Below are positions 41,505 through 50,814 of a stretch of DNA of 54,331 nt, in pieces. A model generated the notes under the pieces. It was not told where the DNA came from. It searched no databases and worked only from the letters and a program-made list of their open reading frames with translations. The position numbers and the translations under genes are program-made. Numbering within the stretch: position 1 is the first letter of the stretch; each line of letters begins with the position of its first letter. Source of the DNA: Candidatus Bathyarchaeota archaeon. Its GTDB lineage: Archaea; Thermoproteota; Bathyarchaeia; Bathyarchaeales; Bathycorpusculaceae. The stretch is taken from positions 1-54,331 of the forward strand of contig JAGTQZ010000007.1 in the NCBI GenBank assembly GCA_018396705.1, in the 5' to 3' direction.

Positions 41505-42175
41505 GTACTGTAAAAGTGAAAATCTGTGGCATAACCCGTGAAGAGGACTTGGAAGCCGCTTGCCGCTTCGGCGCAGACATGGTTGGCTTCGTTGTTGAAG
41601 TTCCATCATCACCGAGAAATTTAAGCATCGAGAGAGCCGAATATCTGTTCCGACTTGTACCCCACAATGTTAAAAGCGTGCTGGTAACGGTGCCATCCAG
41701 CCTAGACCAGCTTTTAGAAACTTACAAGCGAGTGAAACCGGACATAATACAGCTTCATGGCGATGGTGTCAAAGACTATGATCTTCTACGCGAAAAGCTT
41801 CCCAAGGTTTTCCTTGTTAAGGCTTTAGCGATAGGATATGATGCAGTAACAAAAGCAGTGGATCTAATGCCATTTTTTGATGGTTTCCATGCTGACACTC
41901 ACAGTGCAGGGAAGCATGGTGGAACTGGAATTGTTCACGATTGGAATTTGAGTCGACGGTTAAAGGAGGTTGTTCATCCAAAGCCTGTTATATTGGCTGG
42001 GGGGCTTAATCCATGGAATGTAAGAGACGCCATCAGAACTGTCAAGCCATACGCTGTGGATGTCTCTTCGGGCGTTGAATCAAAGCCGGGAATTAAGGAT
42101 CATTTGCTTATGGAGGCATTTATAAGAAACGCCAAGAACGAGTCTTTCAAAACTGTTAGACGTAAAGCTGTTTAG
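41501..42175 (+). CDS. trpF: Phosphoribosylanthranilate isomerase
   Basis: Amadori rearrangement of PRA to CdRP. The 224-residue TIM barrel has the catalytic Cys in KICGITREEDLEAA, DMVGFVVEVPSSPRNL, IIQLHGDG, the Asp region in FDGFHADTHSAGKHGGTG, and ILAGGLNPWNV with VDVSSGVESKPGIKD. Start overlaps the trpC stop as ATGA. Confidence 0.95.
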   Translation: MSTVKVKICGITREEDLEAACRFGADMVGFVVEVPSSPRNLSIERAEYLFRLVPHNVKSVLVTVPSSLDQLLETYKRVKPDIIQLHGDGVKDYDLLREKLPKVFLVKALAIGYDAVTKAVDLMPFFDGFHADTHSAGKHGGTGIVHDWNLSRRLKEVVHPKPVILAGGLNPWNVRDAIRTVKPYAVDVSSGVESKPGIKDHLLMEAFIRNAKNESFKTVRRKAV

Positions 42176-42178
42176 TGA

Positions 42179-43363
42179 GTGATGCTCATGGCCAAAGGCA
42201 GGTTTGGCAGATACGGCGGAATGTATGTAAGCGAAGTTCTTATGCATGCATTGTTAGAGCTTGAAGAGGCCTTTGAGCGTATATATCCAACAGAAGAGTT
42301 TCAAAGGGATTTTCATGGATTACTAAGGGATTATGGGGGGCGCCCTACACCGCTTTACTACGCAAGAAACTTCAGCAAGCATGTTGGGTTTAAGGTTTAC
42401 CTTAAACGTGAAGACTTGCTGTGCGGGGGGTCCCATAAGCTTAACAACGCGCTTGGACAAGCGTTGCTAGCAAAAAGGATGGGGAAGAAACGCCTTATCA
42501 CGGAGACGGCGGCAGGACAGCATGGATTGGCTACTGCTATGGCTGGCAATATATGCGGCCTCAAGACTGAAATATTTATGGGCGCGAAAGACATTGAACG
42601 TCAAGCTTCAAACGTTAAGAAAATGAAGCTTCTAGGCGCAACGGTCAAGCCTGTAAAAACCGGGGCTGGAGTGCTTAAGGATGCTGTTTCGGAGACGCTG
42701 CGCGAGTGGGCTGCATGCTCAAGGACAACACATTATCTTATAGGCTCAACTGTTGGGCCGCATCCCTTTCCAACAATAGTTGCAACTTTCCAGAGCGTGA
42801 TAGGCCAAGAATTAAAAAAGCAGATACTCGAAAAGGAGGGTAGGCTTCCAGACGCCATCGTTGCTTGCGGAAGCGGTGGAAGCAACGCCCTCGGAGCCTT
42901 CAAGCCATTCATAGACCACACTGGCGTGAGGTTATACTTTGTTGAGGGAGGAGGCGAACGTTTGGGGGCTGAAAACAGCGCAGCAGCGCTCCAGCTTGGC
43001 ACTCCAGGTGTATTACATGGATGCCTCTCAATCATCATGCAGGATCGTTGGGGCCAAATAAGGCCCTCCAAAACAAGAGCTGCAGGGCTAAACTATCCGG
43101 GCAGAGGCCCAGAGATAGCCCACTTATGTGAAATAGGCCGAGTGAAACCTTGTTACGCCTTAGATCGTGAAGTGTTTGAAGCAGTACGCATAATGTGTCG
43201 AACAGAGGGGTTAATTCCTGCGCTTGAAACGGCACATGCTATAGCATATGTACTAAATCATCCTGAAGAATTTAACCGAGATGATGTTGTTGTTATAAAC
43301 TTTTCCGGAAGAGGCGACAAAGATATAGAAACTATTTTGAGGTTTTTCTATGGATCTTCTTGA
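42179..43363 (+). CDS. trpB: Tryptophan synthase beta subunit (TrpB1 type)
   Basis: Condenses indole with serine. The 394-residue PLP enzyme starts near GRFGRYGGMYVSEVLMHALL, with KREDLLCGGSHKLNNALGQA carrying the PLP lysine, ITETAAGQHGLATAMA carrying the catalytic glutamate, and VACGSGGSNALGAF for the phosphate cup. It is of the TrpB1 type that partners TrpA, not the stand-alone TrpB2 type. Start is GTG 42179, ATG 42182 or ATG 42188. Overlaps trpA by 14 bases. Confidence 0.95.
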   Translation: MMLMAKGRFGRYGGMYVSEVLMHALLELEEAFERIYPTEEFQRDFHGLLRDYGGRPTPLYYARNFSKHVGFKVYLKREDLLCGGSHKLNNALGQALLAKRMGKKRLITETAAGQHGLATAMAGNICGLKTEIFMGAKDIERQASNVKKMKLLGATVKPVKTGAGVLKDAVSETLREWAACSRTTHYLIGSTVGPHPFPTIVATFQSVIGQELKKQILEKEGRLPDAIVACGSGGSNALGAFKPFIDHTGVRLYFVEGGGERLGAENSAAALQLGTPGVLHGCLSIIMQDRWGQIRPSKTRAAGLNYPGRGPEIAHLCEIGRVKPCYALDREVFEAVRIMCRTEGLIPALETAHAIAYVLNHPEEFNRDDVVVINFSGRGDKDIETILRFFYGSS

Positions 43364-44168
43364 AGCGAAATTCCAAGAACTTAAGAAGCACGGCGAAGGC
43401 GTGCACATGGCGCATGTCTACTATGGAGATCCATGCGAAGAATTTTCAATAAGGCTGGTTGAGACGCTGGTTGAGAATGGCTCCGACATTATAGAGTTTG
43501 GCATACCCTTCTCTGACCCCATAGCTGACGGCCCGATTTTCCAAGCGGCATGTGAAAGAGCGTTAAACACTGGTGTGACGCCACTCAAATGCATAAAGGC
43601 CATAAAACGGCTTAGAAAGAGCGGCATAGACACTCCGATAATTGTAACTACATATTTCAACATCCCTTATGTCATGGGATTCAACAAATTCCTAGATAAA
43701 ATCAAAAATGCTGGAGCCCAAGGCTTGTTAATTCCGGATCTCCCAATCGAAGAAGCGAACCCATACCTAGAGCTGGCAGCTAAACAAGACTTACCCCTAA
43801 TTCTTCAAGTAGCACCCACAACATCGAAGGAAAGGCTTAAAAAGATAACAGAGGCCGCAAGAGGATTCATATACCTAATAAGCTTGGAAGGTGTCACGGG
43901 CTCAAGACTAAAAGATACAGCCATAACACGTAAACTCATCAGAAACGTGAAGACTCACGCCTATGTTCCAGTCATGGTTGGATTTGGCATTTCAAAACGA
44001 GAACACGTAGAGACAATGATCACTATGGGTGCAGATGGTGTTGTAGTGGGAAGCGCCTACGCAAAACTGTACGCCGAGAGGTTGCAAAATCCCTTTGAGG
44101 CGCTGCCAAAAATAGCTGAGCTTGCAAGGGAAATAAAACAGGGATGTACAACTTATAATAGAAAGTGA
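43350..44168 (+). CDS. trpA: Tryptophan synthase alpha subunit
   Basis: Cleaves indole-3-glycerol phosphate and channels indole to TrpB. The 272-residue TIM barrel has the catalytic Glu in IIEFGIPFSDPIADGPIFQ, the catalytic Asp in GLLIPDLPIEEA, and phosphate-binding VGFGISKREHVE and GVVVGSAYAKL. The ATG lies inside trpB (overlap). Last gene of the trpEGDCFBA operon. Confidence 0.96.
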   Translation: MDLLEAKFQELKKHGEGVHMAHVYYGDPCEEFSIRLVETLVENGSDIIEFGIPFSDPIADGPIFQAACERALNTGVTPLKCIKAIKRLRKSGIDTPIIVTTYFNIPYVMGFNKFLDKIKNAGAQGLLIPDLPIEEANPYLELAAKQDLPLILQVAPTTSKERLKKITEAARGFIYLISLEGVTGSRLKDTAITRKLIRNVKTHAYVPVMVGFGISKREHVETMITMGADGVVVGSAYAKLYAERLQNPFEALPKIAELAREIKQGCTTYNRK

Positions 44169-44201
44169 ACGTGCCGGTTTAACTTTACTCCTTTTTGTCG
44201 A

Positions 44202-44771
44202 TTAACTGCACACGGTGGAAATTAGATTTCTCGCAAAGTTATTTGGTTTGCGAAAATACTCATCACGTTTGTATAGGCTTCTGTAAATTGAAATGCTTAA
44301 CAGTGCGATGTAGTATATTGTTCCAAGCGCTCCCAGCCAAATGCAGAGGTTGTAAACTACTAGCGTTAGATCTGGATTATACAACGGGTTTGCTGTCATT
44401 GGATAAAAAGGCTTTATGTCACTGTAAAGGGGAGCGTCAAAAAATACGTGAAGCATCCACCCTAAAATACCCGCAGCAACAAATGATTTCAGACATATAG
44501 CGGTGTTTTCTAACAAGAGGACTTTGTAAAGTGGCTGTGGAAATTTTTCGAGAAAGTACATGGTGCCACCAAAGGCCATGCTCATTGGTAAAGCGAGTAT
44601 AAAAGTGTGCATGTGCCCATGTAGAGGATACCTCAATCTAAAGAAGAACGCTAGGAACGGTTCTAGATCAACGATAACGTTTGCCAGAATAAACGTTGGA
44701 GCGTGAATATATTTCCTCGAAGGCAAACCGAATCCTAGACTAGGGCCAAAGTGAAATGGGGTGAAAGGCAT
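44202..44771 (-). CDS. Conserved polytopic membrane protein (MPFTPFHFGP family)
   Basis: The 189-residue protein starts MPFTPFHFGPSLGFGLPSR and has HAPTFILANVIVDLEPFLAF, YPLHGHMHTFILAL and GWMLHVFFDAPLYSDIKPF. The conserved His and Asp residues in or near membrane helices (about four to five) recall YdjM-like membrane-bound metal-dependent hydrolases. Family members are common hypothetical proteins in archaea. It is convergent with trpA and single-gene. Confidence 0.75.
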   Translation of the reverse strand: MPFTPFHFGPSLGFGLPSRKYIHAPTFILANVIVDLEPFLAFFFRLRYPLHGHMHTFILALPMSMAFGGTMYFLEKFPQPLYKVLLLENTAICLKSFVAAGILGWMLHVFFDAPLYSDIKPFYPMTANPLYNPDLTLVVYNLCIWLGALGTIYYIALLSISIYRSLYKRDEYFRKPNNFARNLISTVCS

Positions 44772-45088
44772 CCCATTAACCTACAACAACTTTGTACCTT
44801 GAAGTTGAGAATTTTTACTTAAAAAATTATTTTAATTTTAAATTGCATATGCCGCGCGAGTAGGGGCTCGTTTAAAGAATCACAAGCCGCAGCAAGCTAG
44901 CACACATAATAATACGTTTTCTTCCTATCGATGCTCATATAGCCCCACGTCGTCATAAAGCATCCTGTATTGGCTTTCGACACAATCAGTCTGCTGGAAA
45001 GTCTACCCTTCACTCTGGGGACATTTTAGTAAAGGCTTTTTAACTGTTTGAGAGGCATTGCTATTAGAAGCTGCAAGAAGGGTTCTGG
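44772..45088. other. Intergenic region with promoters, no gene seen
   Basis: The left part (about 44818-44850) is a long A/T run that can supply a TATA box for the minus-strand membrane-protein gene. CTTTTTAACTG near 45036-45046 could serve the plus-strand kinase-like gene. The middle has mixed composition without an open frame or recognised RNA. Confidence 0.4.
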
Positions 45089-45655
45089 GTGAACCGTGGG
45101 AAACTTGTCGTTGGTTTAACTGGAATGCCAGGCGCTGGAAAATCCATTGTTGTTAATGTGGCTAAGACTAATGGCTACGGTGTTGTTGTTATGGGCGATG
45201 AGGTGCGGGAGGAAGCTAGAAGACGTGGATTGGAGCCAACTCCGGAAAACCTTGGTCGCATAATGTTGGAATTGAGGCGTTTGGAAGGCGACGCCGTAAT
45301 AGCTAAACGGTGTGTTCCAAAAATTGCCGGAATGACGGAAAACAAGGTCATCGTGGACGGCATAAGAAGTCTAGTTGAAGTCGAAGAGTTTAGGCGAAAC
45401 TTTTCAAAGTTTGTGGTTATAGCTGTACACGCTTCGCCGGAAACACGGTTCAAGCGGCTTTTCCATAGGCGGAGAAGCGACGACCCCAGTAATTGGGAAG
45501 TTTTCCATGAAAGGGATATGCGGGAGTTAAGCGTTGGACTAGGAAACGCTATAGCCTTAGCCGAGTACGTAATAATTAACGAGGGAAGCCTAGATGCCTT
45601 TGAGAGAAAGGCTGCCCAAGTCCTAAGGAGGATTGAGGCTAAATGGATGAAGTGA
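45089..45655 (+). CDS. UPF0200 family P-loop protein, nucleotide kinase-like
   Basis: The 188-residue P-loop protein has Walker A GLTGMPGAGKSIVVNVAK, VVVMGDEVREEARRRGL, and VIVDGIRSLVEVEEFR, the UPF0200 pattern related to dephospho-CoA and adenylate kinases. The RLFHRRRSDDPSNWEVF stretch looks like a lid. The actual substrate is not established. The GTG start follows AAGGGTT. Its last 13 bases overlap the UPF0201 gene, a pairing seen across archaea. Confidence 0.88.
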   Translation: MNRGKLVVGLTGMPGAGKSIVVNVAKTNGYGVVVMGDEVREEARRRGLEPTPENLGRIMLELRRLEGDAVIAKRCVPKIAGMTENKVIVDGIRSLVEVEEFRRNFSKFVVIAVHASPETRFKRLFHRRRSDDPSNWEVFHERDMRELSVGLGNAIALAEYVIINEGSLDAFERKAAQVLRRIEAKWMK

Positions 45656-46047
45656 AAGTTTACGTTGAAGTGGAAATAAACCCCACGGAATCTGAAGATA
45701 AAGTGAAAAGGGCTGTAGAAAACATATTTGGCAGTATCCCAATTCAAATAAAGCCTCTGGCGAAGGGAAACCTATTAACCGCAGAGGCAAGAGGCCTCGA
45801 AGCCTTGACAAAGCTTTACAATCTGCTGCGAAGAGAACGTATCCGCGATGCCGCACGTAGCGTTCTCTTCGAGGGTTTAAGCGAAAACAACATAACATTC
45901 TACCTAAACAAGCAAGTTGCCTATGCTGGTCACGTATCTTTTTCCAAAGCCGTAGCTGAGTCACCCTTAGGCCCAATAAAGGTGCAGATTGAATGCGGCA
46001 ATCCGCGGCAGTTAATTGATTGGCTTGCCCCTAAAACAACTCAATAG
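45643..46047 (+). CDS. UPF0201 family protein, possible RNA-binding exosome-linked protein
   Basis: The 134-residue protein starts MDEVKVYVEVEINPTESEDK with FGSIPIQIKP and RERIRDAARSVLFEGL, the UPF0201/COG1325 pattern described as a predicted exosome-associated RNA-binding protein. An L5-like or RRM-like alpha/beta fold is likely. Overlap with UPF0200 implies coupled synthesis. Function is inferred from the family label only. Confidence 0.85.
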   Translation: MDEVKVYVEVEINPTESEDKVKRAVENIFGSIPIQIKPLAKGNLLTAEARGLEALTKLYNLLRRERIRDAARSVLFEGLSENNITFYLNKQVAYAGHVSFSKAVAESPLGPIKVQIECGNPRQLIDWLAPKTTQ

Positions 46048-46129
46048 GACATGTACCCTATAGGAGTTCAGAAAGGTTAGCGGTGGAAAACGGTTAATTA
46101 TCCATTAAGCGGCGGCTGGTGATTCCAGT

Positions 46130-47131
46130 TTGTCTTCTAAAGTGGCAATAACGCACAAAGGCGCTGTGATTCTCGGCAAAAGTGTGGCATGTGATGCCTT
46201 CGACGAGTCTAGACCGCTGAGGGTTGTGACTCACGCACATGCGGATCACATGATTGGTTTGCAGCAAAGTTTGCGAGTATGCGAAAAAGTAGTCATGACA
46301 GAAGCTACAAAGGATTTGATTGATGTTATGCGGAGCCCTCTTTTTCTCATGAGTGGATGTGTAGAAACCTTGGGTTACGCCAAAACAATGCATTACGACG
46401 AGGAGAGTATAGCTCTTTTTCCGGCAGACCACATTTTGGGGGCAGCTCAAGTGCTTGTTGAGGATGCTGAAGGCACACGTATGGTTTATACTGGAGATTT
46501 TAGGCTTGAAGGAACGCCGGTGTTGGATGCAGACATACTCATCATAGAAGCCACCTACGGCAGCCCTTCATGTAGGCGTCCCTTCAATCAGGATGTCAAG
46601 GAACTACTTGTCTCCATGGTGGAAGAGGGTCTAAAACATGGTTCGGTTTATGTTTTTGGTTACCATGGCAAGCTTCAAGAAGTTATGCAAATTCTTCATG
46701 AAGCCGGTGTAAAAGCCCCTTTCGTGGCACCTGAAAGAGTTTTTCAAGTTTCTAAAATCTGTGAAAGACATGGCATGCATATTGGACGTGTGTATAGGCT
46801 TGAGGAGAAAGAGTTTAAGAGCATTCTCGAAAAGAACCAGCCTTGTGTAGCCTTCTATCACATGGGCTCACGGGGAAAAGTTGGGCGTGGATGTTATTGT
46901 GTCTATGTTAGCGGTTGGGAATTCGACGTGCCGTGCCGGGAAATCGCAGAAAAAGAGTATGTTATAGCCCTTAGCGACCATTCGGATTTTGACGGCTTAA
47001 TGGAGTATGTAAGGCGTTCCAAGCCTAGGCTTGTCATCACGGATAATTTCCGTGTGGGTTATGCCGAAACTCTGGCTAAGCATATTCAGCGAAGCTTTAA
47101 CGTTCCAGCGGTAGCGCTTCCTAAGCGTTGA
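46130..47131 (+). CDS. Metallo-beta-lactamase-fold hydrolase (exonuclease-like)
   Basis: The 333-residue protein has the metal motif VVTHAHADHMIGLQ (HxHxDH) near residue 35, PADHILGAAQVLVED with a further His, YTGDFRLEGTPVLDADILII with the bridging Asp, and ALSDHSDFDGLMEYV near the end. The layout resembles beta-CASP and DNA-ligase-associated exonuclease proteins (mRNA 3'-end processing exonuclease group). It probably acts on nucleic acid ends. TTG start follows GGTGA. Distinct from the RNase Z at 52877-53800. Confidence 0.85.
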   Translation: MSSKVAITHKGAVILGKSVACDAFDESRPLRVVTHAHADHMIGLQQSLRVCEKVVMTEATKDLIDVMRSPLFLMSGCVETLGYAKTMHYDEESIALFPADHILGAAQVLVEDAEGTRMVYTGDFRLEGTPVLDADILIIEATYGSPSCRRPFNQDVKELLVSMVEEGLKHGSVYVFGYHGKLQEVMQILHEAGVKAPFVAPERVFQVSKICERHGMHIGRVYRLEEKEFKSILEKNQPCVAFYHMGSRGKVGRGCYCVYVSGWEFDVPCREIAEKEYVIALSDHSDFDGLMEYVRRSKPRLVITDNFRVGYAETLAKHIQRSFNVPAVALPKR

Positions 47132-47252
47132 ATTTAATTTGTATTAAATATTACTACATAAGATTTATCTCTGTCCATCCCAACTTATACTATTGAGTTC
47201 GGATCCAGATTCCGAGCCTACAGAAACAGAGCGTCCGGATGCGTAAGAGACC

Positions 47253-47960
47253 ATGCCCTCCCCACTACAGCCAGAATTCTTTGCGTTGGTAGGCATAGAC
47301 CTATTCCTCGCCTTAAGCCTCTTAACGTGCCTCTTGGACCGCCATTTCCCATGGCAACTTCCCTACATCTACCAGCTGGCAGCCCTAGCCGGTTTTGGCC
47401 ATCTCCTCGTAAGCCGAGAGTTTATGGCGGCTTTCGGCGAGTACATGCGCTTCTGGTACAGCCTCCTATATTTGGCAGTAGCCCTAGCCAACATTGTAGC
47501 CCTAAACATTTACCTAGGTATGGTTAAGAGGCTCATGAACTACGCGAGAATCTTCATGGTCGTCGTCACAATCCCATCACTAACATTAGCTGTTTTCTTC
47601 CTGTCTAACTATGCGGAGGTGGCGGTTCACCCGCTTGTTATGGTTCCTCAAATGGGCTGGGAAGCCACCTTCGTGGGTATAGTTGCCTTCGACACCATTG
47701 TAGTGGGGCTGGGCACCTATGTATTCTTCAAACCGCGATGGTGGTACATAGCCCTAGGCGCAGGCACCATAATAGCCGCAGCAGCAGCCTACGCCATATA
47801 CAAACCCACGTGGGGAGAGGCAGCCTTCATTGCATCCGCCACAGCTCTAGCAATAGCCTGCGCCGTAGTCCTAGCCCTAAGCCTCTACATCCTCGTAAAA
47901 ATCTGGATAGAAACCCTAAAAGAAAGGAAAAAACGAAAAGGAGGTGAAAACACAAAATGA
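47253..47960 (+). CDS. Seven-TM membrane protein of unknown function
   Basis: The 235-residue protein has about seven hydrophobic segments: residues 10-27, 36-52, 63-88, 97-117, 140-160, 165-183 and 190-215. It ends in a basic tail (KERKKRKGGENTK). Conserved-looking His and Glu residues lie near the membrane (GHLLVSREF, HPLVMVP). Its stop overlaps the start of the secreted-protein gene as ATGA, so the two form a unit. I do not recognise the family. Confidence 0.7.
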   Translation: MPSPLQPEFFALVGIDLFLALSLLTCLLDRHFPWQLPYIYQLAALAGFGHLLVSREFMAAFGEYMRFWYSLLYLAVALANIVALNIYLGMVKRLMNYARIFMVVVTIPSLTLAVFFLSNYAEVAVHPLVMVPQMGWEATFVGIVAFDTIVVGLGTYVFFKPRWWYIALGAGTIIAAAAAYAIYKPTWGEAAFIASATALAIACAVVLALSLYILVKIWIETLKERKKRKGGENTK

Positions 47961-48517
47961 AAACAAACTACAGGAAGATTGCAAAATTTTTAACACTGTT
48001 GTTCACTTCATTGCTAATCAGCTATGCAAGCGCAGCATCGTACAGCGAACTATTCATACGTGGAACGGACATTACTATTGCTGAAGCTACAGTGAGATTT
48101 TTTCCGGGTGGCAATACGACCCAGTTGGGTGGTGATGACGCAATAAATCCGGCTGGAACAGAGGTCACATTCGATTCGATAACAATACAACCAGGCCAAG
48201 TTTTAACCTATGACGAGGCTGTTAATATAACAAATAGTGCTAGTTCCGCTAAAACTATTACATTAACCCTTGTTTCGCTGACAGGTGATTTTCAAGGCAA
48301 CTTTGACTATGTCAACATCACAGTGATTGCGCAAAATGGTACAGTTCTAGGCAGCATCAAAGTATTTCCCGCCGGAGAAGGAACGAACAGCACACAAATA
48401 GGACCTCTATTGATGCCTGCTAATGAAACTTGGGCTGTTCAATGGAGTTTGAAAGCTGACAAGGACGCAACATCTGGTAAAAAAATAACAATAGTGATTA
48501 AAATTAAAGTTGAATAA
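47957..48517 (+). CDS. Secreted beta-rich protein paired with the seven-TM protein
   Basis: The 186-residue protein has a signal peptide (1-26, basic KTNYRKIAKF then TLLFTSLLISYASA, likely cut near ASA|AS). The mature part is about 160 residues of alternating beta-strand pattern with many Thr/Asn and N-x-S/T sites, including GQVLTYDEAVNITNSASSA and LLMPANETWAVQWSLKAD. No membrane anchor is present. The Ig-like composition recalls filament or matrix proteins such as the TasA/camelysin and archaeal bundling-pilin groups, but this is only an impression. Confidence 0.7.
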   Translation: MKTNYRKIAKFLTLLFTSLLISYASAASYSELFIRGTDITIAEATVRFFPGGNTTQLGGDDAINPAGTEVTFDSITIQPGQVLTYDEAVNITNSASSAKTITLTLVSLTGDFQGNFDYVNITVIAQNGTVLGSIKVFPAGEGTNSTQIGPLLMPANETWAVQWSLKADKDATSGKKITIVIKIKVE

Positions 48518-48622
48518 ACTCCTCCTCTTTTATTTATGAGCAAGACTTGTTTTCTGCTAAAGTTTAAATGGTATTGTGGATATTGCTACATTTAGCTTCG
48601 AAATATCCGGGTGTTGATAGAA

Positions 48623-49903
48623 ATGAGTAAAAAATCTTCGTCATTTTCGGGTTTTTATAAGCTTAGTCCAAAGGAGCGTTTGGCTTTTGTTAAGGAGTTT
48701 GCTGGTCTGACTGATGAGGAATGCGCCCTGCTGCAGAATACTGGTGGTTTGCCGCTGGAACTGGCTGACCGCATGATTGAGAATGTTATTGGTGCTTTTC
48801 CAGTGCCATTGGGCATCGCTGTGAACTTTCTCATTAATGGGCGGGATTATTTGATTCCCATGGCGATTGAAGAGCCTTCTGTGGTGGCTGCGGCTAGCTA
48901 TGCGGCTAAAATGGTGCGGGAGGGCGGAGGCTTCCACACAAGCAGCACTCCACCAATAATGATTGGACAGGTGCAGGTGGTTCGCGTTAAAGATCCTTAT
49001 GCAGCTAGGCTTCGCGTTTTGGAGGCTAAGGAGGAAATCCTAAAGAAGGCGAATGAGCAGGATCCGGTGCTGGTTTCTGTTGGAGGCGGAGCTAAAGACT
49101 TGGACGCTAAAGTTATTCAAACGGTGCAGGGTCCAATGGTTATTGTGGAGTTGCATGTAGATGTTCGGGATGCTATGGGCGCTAATGCTGTGAACACCAT
49201 GTGTGAGGCTGTTGCCCCGTTGATTGAGCGGATCACCGGCGGCCGTGTTTACTTGCGGATTATCTCGAACTTGGCTGTTAAACGCTTAGCCAGAGCGTGG
49301 TGTGTTGTACCCAAAGAGGCGGTTGGCGGCGAAGAGGTTGTAGACGGCATTGTGAACGCTTGGGCTTTCGCGGCGGCCGACCCGTTTAGGGCGGCAACCC
49401 ACAACAAAGGGATTATGAATGGCATAATTGCCGTTGTAATCGCCACCTGTAACGATCACCGCGCCGTAGAGGCTGGCGCTCACGCGTATGCTGCCCGAAG
49501 CGGCCACTACACAACGCTTTCCACATGGGAGAAAAACGAGAACGGCGATCTGATGGGCTCCATAGAACTGCCTATGGCTGTCGGCCTGATAGGTGGAGCT
49601 GTGCGAACCCATCCAATAGCCAAAATTTGCCTAAAAATTTTGGGCGTAAAGACAGCCAACGAGTTCGCTGAAGTTTTGGCGGCTGTGGGATTAGCCCAAA
49701 ACCTAGGCGCGTTAAGAGCCTTGGCTCATGAAGGCATACAACGAGGACACATGTCCCTTCACGCGAGAAACATCGCTATTGCGGCGGGCGCTACTGGCGA
49801 ACTAATAGACTTGGTTGCCGAAAAGATGGTAGAGGAGCGCAAAATCCGCATGGATAGAGCTAAAGAACTTATCGAACAGTACAAGGCAACGGGAAAAATC
49901 TAA
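48623..49903 (+). CDS. hmgA: HMG-CoA reductase, class II
   Basis: Reduces HMG-CoA to mevalonate for archaeal isoprenoid lipids. The 426-residue sequence matches class II (Pseudomonas mevalonii-type) enzymes throughout: MIENVIGAFPVPLGIAVNF, the catalytic Glu in IEEPSVVAAASY, RDAMGANAVNTMCEAVAP, the catalytic Lys in RAATHNKGIMNGI, ATCNDHRAVEAGAHAYA, and the late His in QRGHMSLHARN. Most archaea have class I enzymes, so this copy probably came by transfer. The ATG at 48623 is preferred over the TTG-like start at 48611. Confidence 0.95.
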   Translation: MSKKSSSFSGFYKLSPKERLAFVKEFAGLTDEECALLQNTGGLPLELADRMIENVIGAFPVPLGIAVNFLINGRDYLIPMAIEEPSVVAAASYAAKMVREGGGFHTSSTPPIMIGQVQVVRVKDPYAARLRVLEAKEEILKKANEQDPVLVSVGGGAKDLDAKVIQTVQGPMVIVELHVDVRDAMGANAVNTMCEAVAPLIERITGGRVYLRIISNLAVKRLARAWCVVPKEAVGGEEVVDGIVNAWAFAAADPFRAATHNKGIMNGIIAVVIATCNDHRAVEAGAHAYAARSGHYTTLSTWEKNENGDLMGSIELPMAVGLIGGAVRTHPIAKICLKILGVKTANEFAEVLAAVGLAQNLGALRALAHEGIQRGHMSLHARNIAIAAGATGELIDLVAEKMVEERKIRMDRAKELIEQYKATGKI

Positions 49904-49934
49904 AAGACTGTGTCTTTCATTAAAGAGCGGCGAT

Positions 49935-50813
49935 ATGATGAAAATCCTACCCGGTCCAGCCTCCAAGGAGCTAGGTGGAAAAATAGCCAGCCTTCTAGGC
50001 TTGGAACCAACCCCGGTCTTTTTTAAGGTTTTTCCAGACGGCGAATCCTACGTGAGACTTGAAGGAACAGTTGAAGGCGAAACCGCTGTTATAGTACAAA
50101 CGACAAGTCCACCGCAGGATCAGCGACTAATCCAGCTGGCTCTGATGGTGGATGCCGCTAAGAGAAATAACGCTAAAACCATTATAGCGGTTGTGCCCTA
50201 TTTAGCGTATGCCCGCCAAGACAAGCTTTTCCTCAAAGGCGAAGCCATAAGCATAGAAGCCATCGCAAGAATGCTTAAAGCTGCAGGTGTAGACAGCTTA
50301 ATAACAGTAAATATTCATGAGAAAAACGTCCTAGCAAGGTTCCCATTTCCGGCAAAGAACCTCTCAGCTATCCCGATTCTGGCAGAATACTTCAAACGGA
50401 GGGGCTTCAAGGATGCTTTTGCACTTGCTCCGGACAAAGGCGCTATCCACATAGTTCAAGAAGCCGCAAAAGTTCTGGGTTGCGAATGCGGCTATCTGGA
50501 AAAACATCGAGACCGCTATACTGGACTGGTGAGCGTCGAGAAAAAAGAGTTCAATGTTGAAGGCAAAACCGTCGTGATTTTTGATGATATTATCAGCACT
50601 GGCGGCACCATTATGGCGGCTACAAAACTTTTATACGAGCTTGGAGCAGCAGAAGTTTACGCCGCATGTGTACATCCGCTTTTGGTAGGCGAAGCTGAAA
50701 AACGCTTACGGGAAACCGGCGTTAAAGAGATTGTGGGAACGGACAGCGTTCCAAGCCATGTCAGCAAGGTTTCGCTGGCACCGCTTATAGCCCAAGCATT
50801 GCGGGAGCTTTAA
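49935..50813 (+). CDS. prs: Ribose-phosphate pyrophosphokinase (PRPP synthase)
   Basis: Makes PRPP from ribose 5-phosphate and ATP, feeding nucleotide, histidine and tryptophan synthesis (TrpD uses it). The 292-residue protein shows FPDGESYVRLEG, ALMVDAAKRNNAKTIIAVVP, YARQDKLFLKGEAIS, VNIHEKNVLARF, and the PRPP loop VVIFDDIISTGGTIMAA. Length suits the short archaeal form. ATGATG start; trm-G10 follows one base after the stop. Confidence 0.95.
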   Translation: MMKILPGPASKELGGKIASLLGLEPTPVFFKVFPDGESYVRLEGTVEGETAVIVQTTSPPQDQRLIQLALMVDAAKRNNAKTIIAVVPYLAYARQDKLFLKGEAISIEAIARMLKAAGVDSLITVNIHEKNVLARFPFPAKNLSAIPILAEYFKRRGFKDAFALAPDKGAIHIVQEAAKVLGCECGYLEKHRDRYTGLVSVEKKEFNVEGKTVVIFDDIISTGGTIMAATKLLYELGAAEVYAACVHPLLVGEAEKRLRETGVKEIVGTDSVPSHVSKVSLAPLIAQALREL

Positions 50814-50814
50814 A

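Noticed and set aside
44772-45088. Box C/D or other small RNA in the gap after trpA
   Set aside because: No convincing RUGAUGA and CUGA boxes at suitable spacing.
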